Source of the DNA: JAFGRR01 sp964563855
GTDB lineage: Bacteria > Planctomycetota > Phycisphaerae > UBA1845 > Fen-1342
DNA length: 62,807 nucleotides
NCBI GenBank assembly: GCA_964563855.1
Contig: CAZLYU010000017.1
Coordinates: forward strand, 1 to 62,807
Direction: 5' to 3'
Made by a program: the position numbers and the translations under genes. The notes below the pieces were generated by a model. It had not been told where the DNA came from, ran no database searches, and worked only from the letters and a program-made list of their open reading frames with translations. Numbering within the stretch: position 1 is the stretch's first letter; every line of letters begins with the position of its first letter. Of this stretch, positions 1 through 9,624 are shown piece after piece.

Positions 1-3000
1 GCGGGCTGGCGCCGGTGCCGCCGGCGTGACCGCTGATGAGCACTTCGTCGGCTCCGGCCTTGACGACGCCGGCCGCAATCGTACCGACCCCAACCTCCGA
101 CACCAGCTTGACCGACACGAGTGCGTCGGGGTTGGCGCACTTGAGGTCGTAGATGAGCTGCGCGAGGTCTTCGATCGAGTAGATGTCGTGGTGCGGCGGC
201 GGGGAGATGAGCGTGACGCCAGGCACTGAGTAGCGCAGGCGGGCGATCTCTTCGGTGACCTTGAAGCCGGGCAATTGTCCGCCTTCGCCGGGCTTGGCGC
301 CTTGCGCGACTTTGATTTGCAGCTCGCGCGCGGCCGCGAGGTATTGAATCGTCACGCCGAAGCGGCCGCTGGCGATTTGCTTGATCTTGCTGTTGGCCGA
401 ATCGCCGTTGGGCAGCGGCGTGTGGCGCGCCGGATCTTCGCCGCCTTCGCCGGTATTGCTGGCGGCGCCGATGCGGTTCATGGCGATTGCAAGCGTCTCG
501 TGCGCTTCCTTGCTGATCGAGCCGTGCGACATCGCGCCGGTGCAGAAGCGCTTCACGATCTCGGCGGCGGGCTCGACCTCGTCGAGAGCAACGGGCGTCG
601 CGGGGGCGAAGTCGAGCAGTCCGCGCAATACACAGCGCTCGCGCGACTCTTGATTCACGCGCTCTGCGTACTCGTCGTAGAGCGCGGCGTCGTCTTTGCG
701 CACCGCGTGCTGCAACAGATGGATCGTCTTGGGGTTCCACGCGTGCTGCTCGCCGTCGGTGCGCAGGTGATACTCGCCCTCGTGCGCGAGGGGCAGTTGC
801 CCCGCAACCGGCGGACGCAACGCGCTCGCGTAACGACGGTAGCTCTCGGCGGCGAGGGTCTCGAGGTCTGCGCCCGCGATCCGCGACGGCGTGCCGGGGA
901 AGTAGCGTTCGATGACGTCGCGGTTGAGGCCGACGGCTTCGAAGAGCTGCGCAGCGCGGTAGCTGCGCATCGTCGAGATGCCCATCTTCGACATCGTCTT
1001 GAGCACGCCCTTCTTGATCGCCGTGATGTAGCGCTCGACGTGGGCCCCGGGCTCGCTTTCTTCGGGCAGGTCGCCGCTCCGCTGCGCTGCGTAGAGCGCT
1101 TCGAACGCGAGATAGGGATTGATGGCCGCCGCGCCGAAGCCGCAGAGCAGGCAGAAGTGCATGACTTCGCGCGGCTCACCGCTTTCAACGACCAGACCGA
1201 CCCGCGATCGCAGTCCGCGCTCCAGCAAACCGTGATGCACGGCGGCGACGGCCAGCAGGCTGGGGATCGGTGCGCGGACCTGATCGGCGAGGCGATCGCT
1301 GATAATGATCATGAAGACGCCGTCGCGTGCGGCTTCGGCGGCGGTGTTCACCATGCGATCAATGCCGCGTTGCAGCGATCCGCCGAGATCGTTCGCGTCC
1401 GGCTCCCACAGTGCGTTGACGGTCGCGGCGCGAAAGTCGGGTCGCTCGACGTTGCGCAGCCGCTGCATATCGCCGTTGGTGAGAATCGGATGCAACAGCT
1501 TGAGCTGTCGGCAATGTTCGGGTGTTTCGTCGAGCAGGTTGCGATCACGCCCGGCGAAGCTCATCAACGACATGACGAGGCCTTCGCGAAGCGGATCGAT
1601 TGCGGGATTGGTCACCTGCGCAAACTGCTGCTTGAAATAACTGAACAGCAGCTTCGGGCGGTCGGAGAGCACGGCGAGCGGAGTATCGTTGCCCATCGAG
1701 CCGACCGGCTCCTGCGCATTGCGCGCCATCGGAACGAGCAGCATTTCCAACTCTTCGCGCGTGTATCCGAAGATGCGCAAACGCTCGGCGATATGCGCCG
1801 GGTCGTGAGCGACGGCGTCGGCACTGTCGAAGAGGCCGCGCAGCTCGAGACGATTCTTGGCGACCCAGCGCCGGTAGGGCTTCTGACGTGCGATGCGGCT
1901 CTTGACTTCGTTGTCGCTCACCACACGCGACTGCTCCATGTCGATCAGGAACAGCTTGCCAGGCTGCAGGCGGCCCTTCTGACGCACCTGCGATGCGGGC
2001 ACATCGAGCACGCCGGTTTCGCTGGCGAGCACCACCAGGCCGTCGCTCGTGATCGTGTAGCGCCCGGGACGCAGGCCGTTGCGGTCGAGCGTGGCGCCAA
2101 CGTAGCGGCCGTCGGCAAAGACGATCGCGGCGGGGCCGTCCCACGGCTCCATGATCGCCGCGTGATAGTCGTAAAACGCACGACGGTCCGCGCTCATGTG
2201 GGCGTGCGATCCAAACACTTCCGGCACCAGCATCATCATCGCGTGCGGCGTCGAGCGGCCCGCCTGTACGAGCAGTTCGAGCACGTTGTCGAAGGCGGCG
2301 GAGTCGCTCGCGCCGGGGGTGACCGCCGGCTTGACATCGCTCAGGTCGCCCAGCAGTTCGCTGGCGAGCAGCGCTTCGCGCGCCTGCATGCGGTTCAGGT
2401 TGCCGCGCAGGGTATTGATCTCGCCGTTGTGGGCGATCATGCGGAACGGCTGCGCGAGCTCCCAACTCGGGAAGGTGTTGGTGCTGTAGCGCTGATGCAC
2501 GACTGCATACGCCGCGGCGATGCGCTCATCACACAGATCGCGGTAATAGTCGAAGAGTTGCGGGGCGATGAAGAGCCCCTTGTAGACGATCTGAAAGCAG
2601 CTCAGCGAGCTGACGTAGACATCGCGCGACGCCGCGTCTTCGGCCGCGCGAATGATGCGTTCGAATGTGCGCCGCGTCATGTAGAGACGTCGTTCGAGTT
2701 CGACGCCGCTCAGTCCGCCGCCGTCGAGGAAGAACTGTCGGGTGACCGGTTCGCTGGCCCGCGCCGACGCACCGAGCGCCGTCGGATCCACCGGTACGTC
2801 TCGCCACGCGATCACTTGCAACTTGTGATGCAATGCAGCCTGCTCGGCGGCGCGCTCGACGAACGCCGGGTCGGTGGCGCGGCTATGAAACAGAGACGCC
2901 ACGCCGTAATGACCCGCGGCGGGCAAGATAAGCCCGCGTTCCTCGAGTGTTTGCGCGAAGAAGGCATGCGGCATCTGCAGCAGGATGCCGGCCCCGTCGC

Positions 3001-3181
3001 CGGTCGTGGCGTCGCCGCCGGTCGCGCCCCGGTGCAGCAAGTTGACCAACACCTCACGGCCCTGCTGCACCAGTTTGTGCGTGGGGCGATTGTGCAGGTC
3101 GGCGAGCGCGCCGAAGCCGCAGTTGGCGTGCTCCAACGCCGGGTCGTACAGGCCCTGAGATGGCGGCAATCCGTTCAGCAA
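1..3181 (-). CDS. gltB: Glutamate synthase large subunit, 3' end cut by the window edge
   Basis: Makes glutamate from 2-oxoglutarate and glutamine-derived ammonia. One uninterrupted frame of 1060 residues runs off the left edge; full-length relatives have about 1500, so the end of the FMN domain, the Fe-S cysteines and the GXGXG domain are missing. Seen: an N-terminal Ntn glutaminase domain whose likely catalytic Cys21 lies in HANCGFGA after a short propeptide, HRGATGGDATTGDGAG, the conserved HQRYSTNTFPSW, and the FMN-domain signatures MSHGSISKEAHETLA and ISGHAGGTGASP at the edge. No ATG or GTG is available after the in-frame leuB stop; the TTG at 3181 (MLNGLPPSQGLYDP) is chosen, with a second TTG 12 bases in. 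It lies 45 bases after leuB in the same frame, so it is probably the last gene of the branched-chain operon and supplies the amino donor. No gltD is visible. Family assignment is firm; start is moderate. Confidence 0.95.
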   Translation of the reverse strand, partial: MLNGLPPSQGLYDPALEHANCGFGALADLHNRPTHKLVQQGREVLVNLLHRGATGGDATTGDGAGILLQMPHAFFAQTLEERGLILPAAGHYGVASLFHSRATDPAFVERAAEQAALHHKLQVIAWRDVPVDPTALGASARASEPVTRQFFLDGGGLSGVELERRLYMTRRTFERIIRAAEDAASRDVYVSSLSCFQIVYKGLFIAPQLFDYYRDLCDERIAAAYAVVHQRYSTNTFPSWELAQPFRMIAHNGEINTLRGNLNRMQAREALLASELLGDLSDVKPAVTPGASDSAAFDNVLELLVQAGRSTPHAMMMLVPEVFGSHAHMSADRRAFYDYHAAIMEPWDGPAAIVFADGRYVGATLDRNGLRPGRYTITSDGLVVLASETGVLDVPASQVRQKGRLQPGKLFLIDMEQSRVVSDNEVKSRIARQKPYRRWVAKNRLELRGLFDSADAVAHDPAHIAERLRIFGYTREELEMLLVPMARNAQEPVGSMGNDTPLAVLSDRPKLLFSYFKQQFAQVTNPAIDPLREGLVMSLMSFAGRDRNLLDETPEHCRQLKLLHPILTNGDMQRLRNVERPDFRAATVNALWEPDANDLGGSLQRGIDRMVNTAAEAARDGVFMIIISDRLADQVRAPIPSLLAVAAVHHGLLERGLRSRVGLVVESGEPREVMHFCLLCGFGAAAINPYLAFEALYAAQRSGDLPEESEPGAHVERYITAIKKGVLKTMSKMGISTMRSYRAAQLFEAVGLNRDVIERYFPGTPSRIAGADLETLAAESYRRYASALRPPVAGQLPLAHEGEYHLRTDGEQHAWNPKTIHLLQHAVRKDDAALYDEYAERVNQESRERCVLRGLLDFAPATPVALDEVEPAAEIVKRFCTGAMSHGSISKEAHETLAIAMNRIGAASNTGEGGEDPARHTPLPNGDSANSKIKQIASGRFGVTIQYLAAARELQIKVAQGAKPGEGGQLPGFKVTEEIARLRYSVPGVTLISPPPHHDIYSIEDLAQLIYDLKCANPDALVSVKLVSEVGVGTIAAGVVKAGADEVLISGHAGGTGASP

Positions 3182-3226
3182 GGCGGACTTTCTCGCACGA
3201 CGCAGCGCGCGGTGAACAGTTTGTTG

Positions 3227-4351
3227 CTAGTTTCCAGCGTATGAAGCCGCTGCGGCGACTTCGATCCGGGTCACACGTTCGGCGATCGCGGCGCCCATCG
3301 CCTGCGTGCCGACCGCCGTGCCCGGGGCGTCATTCGTCCGGTCGACAATGTCCGCAGTGCGCACGCCTTCGGCGACAACCTCGTCTACCGCCTGCTCGAT
3401 CGCGGTCGCGACGTCATCCCAACCGAGCGACCAGCGAGCCAGCAACGCCGCGCTCAGAATGGTTCCGATCGGGTTCGCAACGCCTTTGCCGGCGATGTCG
3501 GGGGCCGAGCCGTGAATGGGCTCATACAAGCCGAGCTTGCCCGCTCCGAGCGACGCCGACGGCAGCATGCCCATCGATCCGGCCAACACTGACGCTTCGT
3601 CGGTGAGAATGTCGCCGAACATGTTTTCCGTCACAATCACGTCAAACTGCGCGGGCCGGGTGATGAGGTACATCGCGGCGGCGTCGACGAGCACGTGATC
3701 GCATTGCACGTCGGCAAACTCGCCGGCCATCACCCGATTGACCGTGGCGCGCCACAAGCGCGACGATTCGAGCACGTTGGCCTTGTCGACCGACGTGAGC
3801 TTGCCGCGGCGCTGACACGCGAGGCGCGCCGCCAGACGCGTCACCCGCTCGATCTCGGGAACCGAATAGATCAGCGTATCAAACGCCGCTTCGCCGTCCG
3901 GCGTTTGACGTCGGCCGCGCTCGCCGAAATAGATGCCGCCGGTGAGTTCGCGCACCACCAGCACATCCACATCGCGAACGATCTCCGCCTTCAGCGGGCT
4001 GGCGGCGAGCAACGCCGGAGCAACGCGCACCGGGCGTAGGTTGGCGAACAAGCCGAGTTCTTTACGAATCTTGAGCAGCCCTTGTTCGGGCCGGATCGGC
4101 GCGAGGGGGTCGCTCCACTTCGGTCCGCCGACCGCGCCCAACAACACCGCATCAGCAGCCCGGCAAGCCGTGAGCGTTGATTCAGGCAGCGGATCGTTGT
4201 AGACATCAATCGCGTTCCCGCCGATGGGGTAAGCGGCGAAATCGACGGCGCGGCCAAAACGCTCGGCCGCGGCCGACAACACGCCTTGCGCGGCTTCGAC
4301 CACTTCAGGGCCGACCCCGTCGCCGGGGAGTACGGCGATGTTCGCACGCAT
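3227..4351 (-). CDS. leuB: 3-isopropylmalate dehydrogenase
   Basis: NAD-dependent oxidative decarboxylation of 3-isopropylmalate in leucine synthesis; the same enzyme can act on 3-methylmalate in the citramalate route to isoleucine. The protein has 374 residues, near the usual size. Seen: the N-terminal LPGDGVGPEVV, the substrate-binding segment RKELGLFANLRPVR, RELTGGIYFGERG, DKANVLESSRLWR, the metal-binding region TENMFGDILTDEAS and the cofactor loop IHGSAPDIAGKG. An ATG at 4351 is preceded by GGAG six bases upstream and is preferred to the ATG at 4363. It follows cimA by 17 bases and precedes gltB by 45. Confidence 0.96.
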   Translation of the reverse strand: MRANIAVLPGDGVGPEVVEAAQGVLSAAAERFGRAVDFAAYPIGGNAIDVYNDPLPESTLTACRAADAVLLGAVGGPKWSDPLAPIRPEQGLLKIRKELGLFANLRPVRVAPALLAASPLKAEIVRDVDVLVVRELTGGIYFGERGRRQTPDGEAAFDTLIYSVPEIERVTRLAARLACQRRGKLTSVDKANVLESSRLWRATVNRVMAGEFADVQCDHVLVDAAAMYLITRPAQFDVIVTENMFGDILTDEASVLAGSMGMLPSASLGAGKLGLYEPIHGSAPDIAGKGVANPIGTILSAALLARWSLGWDDVATAIEQAVDEVVAEGVRTADIVDRTNDAPGTAVGTQAMGAAIAERVTRIEVAAAASYAGN

Positions 4352-4368
4352 CAGCTTCTCCATGGTGG

Positions 4369-5976
4369 CTACGCCGCTTCGATTTCGGCGGGCGTCGCGT
4401 CGCCCTGTGCGGCCGAGACGCCGTTCAGCGCCTTGCACAATCCGTACTCGAAGCTGTCGAAGAGGGCTTGCCAGCTTGCTTCGATGATATTGCGTGAAGC
4501 GCCGACGGTGGTCCAGATATTGGCGCCGTCGGTCGAGTCGATCAGCACGCGCGTCAGTGCGGCGGTGGCTCGCGCGCCGTCGAGGATTCGCACCTTGTAG
4601 TCTGAGAGACGGAACTGCTCGACCGCTGGGTAGACATCGGTCAGTGCTTTGCGCAGCGCCGTGTCGAGCGCCCCCACCGGACCCGCCCCGTCGGCCGCGG
4701 TGTGAAAAACCTGCTGGCCAACGCGAATCTTCACATTGGCCTCGGCCAGCAAACCGCGGCCTTCACGATGCTCGACGACGACCATGAAGTCGATCAGCTC
4801 GAAGAACGGCGTATAGTCGCCGCCGCGACGACGCATCATCATCTCAACCGACGCCTCGGCCGCTTCGAATGCAAAGCCCTGGTTCTCGAGCTCCTTGATC
4901 TCGGCGAGCAGCGTGCCGTCGGCCAAGTGGTCGGAGTCGATTACGCCGTATTCACCCGCCTTGATGACCAGGTTGCCCCGACCCGCGAGTTCCGACACCA
5001 GCACACGCCGACTGTTGCCCACCACCCCAGGCTCGACATGCTCATACGACCCGTGATCGCGCCGCACGGCCGCCGCGTGCACGCCCGCCTTGTGCGCAAA
5101 CGCGCTGCGGCCGACATAGGGTGCGGAGCTCGGCGGGGCGGCATTGGTGATCTCGGCGACCACGCGGGCGAGTTCGGTCAGGTGCGGCAGCTTGCCCTTG
5201 GGCAGCGCCGGCGATGCGAGCTTGAGCTCGAGGTTGGCGATCGAAGCGCACAGATCCGCGTTGCCACAGCGCTCGCCGATGCCGTTGATCGTGCCCTGGA
5301 CGTGCGTGGCCCCGGCTCTTACCGCGGCGAGCGTATTGGCCACGGCGCAGCCGCTGTCGTTGTGTGTATGGATGCCGATCGGAACGTCGAGCTTCGCGAT
5401 CACGTCGCGCGCGACTTCGTCGACCCGCCACGGCAGCATGCCGCCGTTCGTATCGCACAGCACGACCACGCGGGCCCCGCCGGCCACCGCGGCCCGCAGA
5501 CACGCAATGGCGTAGTCCGGGTCGTCGTTGTAGCCGTCGAAAAAGTGCTCGGCGTCATAGATCACTTCGCGGTCGGCGCCGACGAGAAACCTCACGCTGT
5601 CTTCGATCAGCCCCAGGTTGGTGTCCGCGTCGGTGCGCAACACGTTCTCCACGTGCCGCTTCCAAGTTTTCCCGAAGATCGTGCACACCGGCGTATCCGC
5701 CGCCACGAGCGTGCACAAATTCGCGTCATCCTCAGGCGCCACGCCGACGCGCGTGGTGCTGCCGAAGGCGGCGAGCCGCGCGTGACGCAAGTCGAGGTCG
5801 CGAGCGCGCTCAAAAAACTCCACGTCTTTCGGATTCGACCCTGGCCAGCCGCCCTCGATCAGGTGCACGCCGAAATCGTCCAGCAGGGCGGCAATGCGCA
5901 GTTTGTCGGCGGCGGTGAGATCGACGCCCTCGCCTTGCGTTCCATCGCGCAGCGTCGTGTCGTAGATCTCGATCAT
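4369..5976 (-). CDS. cimA: (R)-citramalate synthase, long form
   Basis: Condenses acetyl-CoA with pyruvate to citramalate, the threonine-independent entry to isoleucine. The 535-residue protein has the DRE-TIM HMGL-like barrel (YDTTLRDGTQGEGVDL at residue 4 onward, metal-binding IHTHNDSG) and a C-terminal LeuA-type dimer/allosteric domain from about residue 400. Family length and the segments AEYGVIDSDHLADG and TPFFELIDFMV fit the bacterial citramalate synthase family better than LeuA, and a clear leuA lies three genes upstream. Its ATG overlaps the leuD stop as ATGA, so translation is probably coupled. An open frame continues far upstream over leuD but is antisense-type codon shadow; the ATG at 5976 fits the conserved N-terminus. 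What else: isopropylmalate synthase isozyme, less likely. Confidence 0.92.
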   Translation of the reverse strand: MIEIYDTTLRDGTQGEGVDLTAADKLRIAALLDDFGVHLIEGGWPGSNPKDVEFFERARDLDLRHARLAAFGSTTRVGVAPEDDANLCTLVAADTPVCTIFGKTWKRHVENVLRTDADTNLGLIEDSVRFLVGADREVIYDAEHFFDGYNDDPDYAIACLRAAVAGGARVVVLCDTNGGMLPWRVDEVARDVIAKLDVPIGIHTHNDSGCAVANTLAAVRAGATHVQGTINGIGERCGNADLCASIANLELKLASPALPKGKLPHLTELARVVAEITNAAPPSSAPYVGRSAFAHKAGVHAAAVRRDHGSYEHVEPGVVGNSRRVLVSELAGRGNLVIKAGEYGVIDSDHLADGTLLAEIKELENQGFAFEAAEASVEMMMRRRGGDYTPFFELIDFMVVVEHREGRGLLAEANVKIRVGQQVFHTAADGAGPVGALDTALRKALTDVYPAVEQFRLSDYKVRILDGARATAALTRVLIDSTDGANIWTTVGASRNIIEASWQALFDSFEYGLCKALNGVSAAQGDATPAEIEAA

Positions 5977-6539
5977 GTGGCCGCCTCCGCTGGTTTCACG
6001 AGCCCGGTCTTGCGGGCGAATTCGAACAGACCGCCGGCGGAGATGACTTCCGCCGCCTGGCCGAGCGGCCGCAACGCGACGTCGTTGCTTGCGGGGGCGG
6101 TGCGACGGAGCGTCGCCGCCTCGAGATCGATCTCCACTTCGTCGCCGGTCTTCACGTCGTCGCACAAGCGCTGCGTGGTCTCGACCGGATAGAGCTCGCC
6201 GGTCGCGATGCAGTTGCGGAAGAAGATGCGCGCGAACGACTCGGCCACCACCGCCCGCACGCCCGCCGCCCCGAGCGCGATCGGCGCGTGCTCGCGCGAC
6301 GATCCGCAGCCGAAGTTGCGACCGCCGATGACGATGCTGTACGGGCACGGCACGGTCTCGTCGGGTACGAGCCGTGTTGGGTATAGCGCATCGGGCAGGC
6401 CGCACAGGGCGTACGCGCCGAGGCGCTGATACTCCTCCGCAATCGTCGGCACGAGCGAGAGATACTGCGCCGGAATGATCTGATCAGTGTCGATGTTGTC
6501 GCCGACGACGTAGGCGCGGCCGCGGATGATCTGGCTCAT
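5973..6539 (-). CDS. leuD: 3-isopropylmalate dehydratase small subunit
   Basis: Small swivelling subunit of isopropylmalate isomerase, working with LeuC. It has 188 residues. Seen: VVGDNIDTDQIIPAQYL near the N-terminus and the conserved GGRNFGCGSSREHAPIAL, which forms the substrate-recognition loop, followed by FFRNCIATGELYPVE. The ATG at 6539 lies 42 bases after the leuC stop; its own stop overlaps the cimA start by four bases. LeuC/LeuD can also isomerise citramalate to 3-methylmalate, which fits the neighbouring cimA. Homoaconitase small subunits look similar, but the operon settles the role. Confidence 0.95.
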   Translation of the reverse strand: MSQIIRGRAYVVGDNIDTDQIIPAQYLSLVPTIAEEYQRLGAYALCGLPDALYPTRLVPDETVPCPYSIVIGGRNFGCGSSREHAPIALGAAGVRAVVAESFARIFFRNCIATGELYPVETTQRLCDDVKTGDEVEIDLEAATLRRTAPASNDVALRPLGQAAEVISAGGLFEFARKTGLVKPAEAAT

Positions 6540-6581
6540 GCTGACATTCCTCTTGGGGCGTCGCTGGCGCTTCGCGCAGCC

Positions 6582-7958
6582 CTACTGCAAATACTCGCGC
6601 GGGTCGGCAATGTGACCCGCAATCGCTGACGCGGCTACGGTCAACGGGCTGGCGAGATAGACCTCCGCCTCGCGATGACCCATGCGGCCCGGAAAATTTC
6701 GATTCGTCGCGCTGATGCAACGCAGCGGCTCGTTCAGACGTCCAAATGTGTCGATCGGCCCGCCGAGGCACGCGCCGCACGACGCGTTCTCGGTCATCTT
6801 CACCCCCGCGTTCACGAGCGTGTCCCATGCGGACGAGCCATTGACTGGCGTGTTCTTCAGATCTTGAACGATCTTCGGGGTCGCCGGCACGCCGAAGGTC
6901 TCAACGGATACCTCGCGACCACTGATGACCTGCGCAAAGGCGAGAAAGTCACTGAGTTTTCCGCCGGTGCACGATCCGATGTAGGCCCGATCCAGCTTCA
7001 CATCGCGGCACTCGTGCGCCGTGCGCCGCTCGCCGGGGTTCGGGTGCATCGCGATGGTCGGCTCCAGCGACGACATGTCGATCGTGTGCTCGAAACACGC
7101 GGGTGCGTCGGCGTCGGGTGGAACGATTTCGTAGGCGCGTTGCGTGCCATGCTCGGCGGCGCGGGCGTCGACGAAGTCGCGCGTCACCTGATCCGCCGGA
7201 AACACCCCATTCTTCGCGCCGGCCTCGACCGCCATGTTGGTGATCGTCATGCGATCCTCCATGGTGAGCGAGCCGACGCCGTCGCCAAGAAACTCCAGCG
7301 CGCGATAGGTGGCGCCGTCAAAGCCGATCTCGCCGATCATGTGCAGCACGACGTCTTTGGCCATCACGCCCTCAGGCAGCGCGCCTTCCAGCGTGAAACG
7401 CATGGTCTCCGGAACCCGCAGCAAAATGCGGCCCGTGCCCAGAACGAACGCCGCATCCGTATTGCCGATGCCGGTCGCGAATTGGCCGAAGGCGCCGGCC
7501 GTGCACGTGTGCGAGTCGGTGCCGACCAGAATCTCCCCCGGTCGCGTGTGGCCCTTCTCGGCAAGCGCGATGTGACACACGCCGGCGTACTGCATGCCAT
7601 GCTGCGCCACGAGCAAGCCGCGCTTGGGCTCAAATTTCCACTGCGGCTGATTGTCAACCACGTCATAGAAATACTTGATGCCCTGGTCGCGCGCGAACTC
7701 GCGCAAGATGTCGACGTTGCGGTTGGCGCGCTCGTCCGCGGTGAAGATGTAGTGATCGGGAATAATCACCACGCGATCAGGGTCCCACACGCGAGCATTG
7801 TCGCCAAACTCGCGTTTCATCACGCCGATCGCCCCAGGGCCGCAGACGTCGTGCGTCATCAACACGTCGACCGCGGCGAACACGGTCTCGCCGGGCGCCA
7901 CGCGGTTTTGCCCCGCCGCCTTGGCGAGCAGTTTCTCAGTCAGGGTCATCGCGCTCAT
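6582..7958 (-). CDS. leuC: 3-isopropylmalate dehydratase large subunit
   Basis: Catalytic Fe-S subunit of isopropylmalate isomerase. It has 458 residues, the usual length. Seen: GTDSHTCTAGAFGQFATGIG, the first cluster cysteine in YIGSCTGGKLSDF and the C-x2-C pair in ASCGACLGG, together the three [4Fe-4S] ligands, plus NRNFPGRMGH near the C-terminus. The ATG at 7958 overlaps the leuA stop as ATGA; a second Met three codons in (MTLTEKLL) is an alternative start. The order leuA-leuC-leuD is the common leucine operon order. Confidence 0.96.
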   Translation of the reverse strand: MSAMTLTEKLLAKAAGQNRVAPGETVFAAVDVLMTHDVCGPGAIGVMKREFGDNARVWDPDRVVIIPDHYIFTADERANRNVDILREFARDQGIKYFYDVVDNQPQWKFEPKRGLLVAQHGMQYAGVCHIALAEKGHTRPGEILVGTDSHTCTAGAFGQFATGIGNTDAAFVLGTGRILLRVPETMRFTLEGALPEGVMAKDVVLHMIGEIGFDGATYRALEFLGDGVGSLTMEDRMTITNMAVEAGAKNGVFPADQVTRDFVDARAAEHGTQRAYEIVPPDADAPACFEHTIDMSSLEPTIAMHPNPGERRTAHECRDVKLDRAYIGSCTGGKLSDFLAFAQVISGREVSVETFGVPATPKIVQDLKNTPVNGSSAWDTLVNAGVKMTENASCGACLGGPIDTFGRLNEPLRCISATNRNFPGRMGHREAEVYLASPLTVAASAIAGHIADPREYLQ

Positions 7959-9538
7959 ACCGCCCCCACTTTCTCGGGTGTTTGCTCGGCGGAAGCGTCG
8001 CTGTCAATACTGTGCGCGGCCAGCTTGTTCAGCGCCGCGATATAGGCCCGCGCGCTGGCGACGAGCGTGTCCGTGTCGGCGCCATGGGCGCTGTACCGCC
8101 GGCCGGTCGCCGCCGAGCGAATCCGCACCGTCACTTCACCCAACGCGTGCACGCCGCCGCTGACCGCATGCACGACGTACTCTTCGAGTTCCACATCGGC
8201 GCCGGCGATCGCGTTGATCGCGCTGAAGATCGCGTCCACCGGGCCGTTGCCCGTCGCGCTGCCCGTGCGAAGCTCGCCGTCGGGCGTGTTCAGCGTGACG
8301 CTGGCCGTCGGAATCGACGGGCTGCCGCACGCCACGTGAACGCCGTGCATCACATACACCTCCGGCGGCTGGAAGAGTTCGTCCGCGACGATTGCCTCCA
8401 GGTCGGCGTCGGTGATGTCCTTCTTGCGGTCGGCGAGCGCCTTGAAACGCTCGAAGGCTTGGTTGAGCTGCTCTTCACTCAGCGCGTGATGGCCGAGGGT
8501 TTCGAGTCGATCACGAAACGCATGCCGGCCGGAGTGCTTGCCGAGCACGAGCTTGCTGCTGGCGACGCCGACGGTCTCGGGCTTCATGATCTCATACGTG
8601 AGCTGGTGCTTGAGCACGCCGTCCTGATGGATGCCGGCTTCGTGTGCGAACGCGTTGGCCCCCACGATCGCCTTGTTGGGGGCGACGCTGAGACCGGTGC
8701 GGTGCGACACGAGCTGACTGGTGCGGAAGATCTGCGTCGCATCGATATTGGTCGTGAGGTTGTAGCGCGGGGCCCGCGTCTGCAACGCCATCACGACCTC
8801 TTCGAGCGACGTGTTGCCCGCGCGCTCGCCGATGCCGTTCAGCGTCACCTCCGCCTGTCGCGCGCCGGCCTCGAGACCGGCGAGCGTGTTCGCGGTCGCC
8901 AGTCCGAGATCGTCGTGGCAATGCACCGAAACGATGCACTTGTCGACGCCGGGCACGTTCTGGCAGATGCCGCGAATGAGCGCGCCAAACTCGTCCGGCG
9001 TGCTGTAGCCGACCGTGTCAGGGATGTTCAACGTCGTGGCGCCGCACTCGATCGCCGCCTTCAATACTTCATGCATGAAGGCGGGGTCGCTGCGGCTCGC
9101 GTCTTCCGGGCTGAACTCGATGTCTGCGCAGCGCTCGCGGGCGTAGCTCACCATTTTGCGGGTGCGCTCGATCACCTCCTCGCGCGTCATGCGCAGCTTG
9201 TGTTCCAGATGAATGTCCGACGTCGCGATGAACACGTGGATCCGCGGCTTCTTCGCGTCGCGCACCGCAGTCCACGCAGCGTCGATGTCTTTCTCGGTGC
9301 AGCGGGCGAGACCGGCGATGACCGGACCGTCAGCCGTGCCGACCTGCGACGCGATCTTGTGCACCGCCTCCCAGTCGCCAGGCGACGCGGCCGGGAAGCC
9401 GGCCTCGATGATGTCGACGCGTAGACGCGCCAGCTGACGAGCAATCTCGAGCTTGTCGTGGGCGTCCAGCGTGGCGCCCGGCGACTGCTCTCCATCACGC
9501 AGCGTGGTGTCGAATATGCGTACTACACCGTCAGACAT
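7955..9538 (-). CDS. leuA: 2-isopropylmalate synthase
   Basis: First committed step to leucine: acetyl-CoA plus 2-ketoisovalerate. The protein has 527 residues. Seen: RIFDTTLRDGEQSPGATL at the start of the HMGL-like barrel, metal-binding VSVHCHDDLG, LNGIGERAGN, and a C-terminal regulatory domain from about residue 390 with GNGPVDAIFSAINAI, which in relatives binds leucine for feedback inhibition. The ATG at 9538 is preceded by GGAG seven bases upstream. The 86-base spacer before it holds two strong G+C-rich hairpins. Regulation is probably double: operon attenuation and leucine feedback. Confidence 0.96.
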   Translation of the reverse strand: MSDGVVRIFDTTLRDGEQSPGATLDAHDKLEIARQLARLRVDIIEAGFPAASPGDWEAVHKIASQVGTADGPVIAGLARCTEKDIDAAWTAVRDAKKPRIHVFIATSDIHLEHKLRMTREEVIERTRKMVSYARERCADIEFSPEDASRSDPAFMHEVLKAAIECGATTLNIPDTVGYSTPDEFGALIRGICQNVPGVDKCIVSVHCHDDLGLATANTLAGLEAGARQAEVTLNGIGERAGNTSLEEVVMALQTRAPRYNLTTNIDATQIFRTSQLVSHRTGLSVAPNKAIVGANAFAHEAGIHQDGVLKHQLTYEIMKPETVGVASSKLVLGKHSGRHAFRDRLETLGHHALSEEQLNQAFERFKALADRKKDITDADLEAIVADELFQPPEVYVMHGVHVACGSPSIPTASVTLNTPDGELRTGSATGNGPVDAIFSAINAIAGADVELEEYVVHAVSGGVHALGEVTVRIRSAATGRRYSAHGADTDTLVASARAYIAALNKLAAHSIDSDASAEQTPEKVGAV

Positions 9539-9557
9539 CGTTCTTCTCCGCTAAGGG

Positions 9558-9608
9558 GTGCGGCGCCTGCCGCCGCACGCGATACATCACGCGGGCGTGA
9601 CGCCCGCG
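9558..9608. repeat. Two G+C-rich stem-loops in the ilvC-leuA spacer
   Basis: First hairpin: GTGCGGCG at 9558-9565 pairs with CGCCGCAC at 9571-9578 around a 5-base loop. Second: CGCGGGCGT at 9590-9598 and ACGCCCGCG at 9600-9608 form an almost perfect palindrome about one central base. There is no T-run on either strand, so this is not an ordinary intrinsic terminator. It could stabilise mRNA ends or tune leuA expression relative to ilvC. The 15-mer CACGCGGGCGTGACG at 9588-9602 recurs at 15063-15077, which hints at a dispersed intergenic element. Confidence 0.6.
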
Positions 9609-9624
9609 CTGCAGGTTCGTTGTT

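Noticed and set aside
655..3057. Several short minus-strand frames that might suggest a broken gltB
   Set aside because: They are in other frames. The frame starting at 3181 is continuous to the window edge without a stop, so there is no frameshift.
275..3244. A 989-codon open frame on the plus strand
   Set aside because: It lies antisense to gltB, has no recognisable domain and reflects the codon bias of the minus-strand gene. The minus strand reads as uninterrupted glutamate synthase.
4702..6192. Long plus-strand frame opposite cimA, and similar ones opposite leuC, leuA and ilvB
   Set aside because: Shadow frames of G+C-rich genes: no motif, no ribosome site, and the opposite strand holds well-conserved enzymes.
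5977..6405. N-terminal extension of the citramalate synthase frame over leuD
   Set aside because: The extension is arginine-rich shadow sequence; family N-terminus and ATGA overlap point to 5976.
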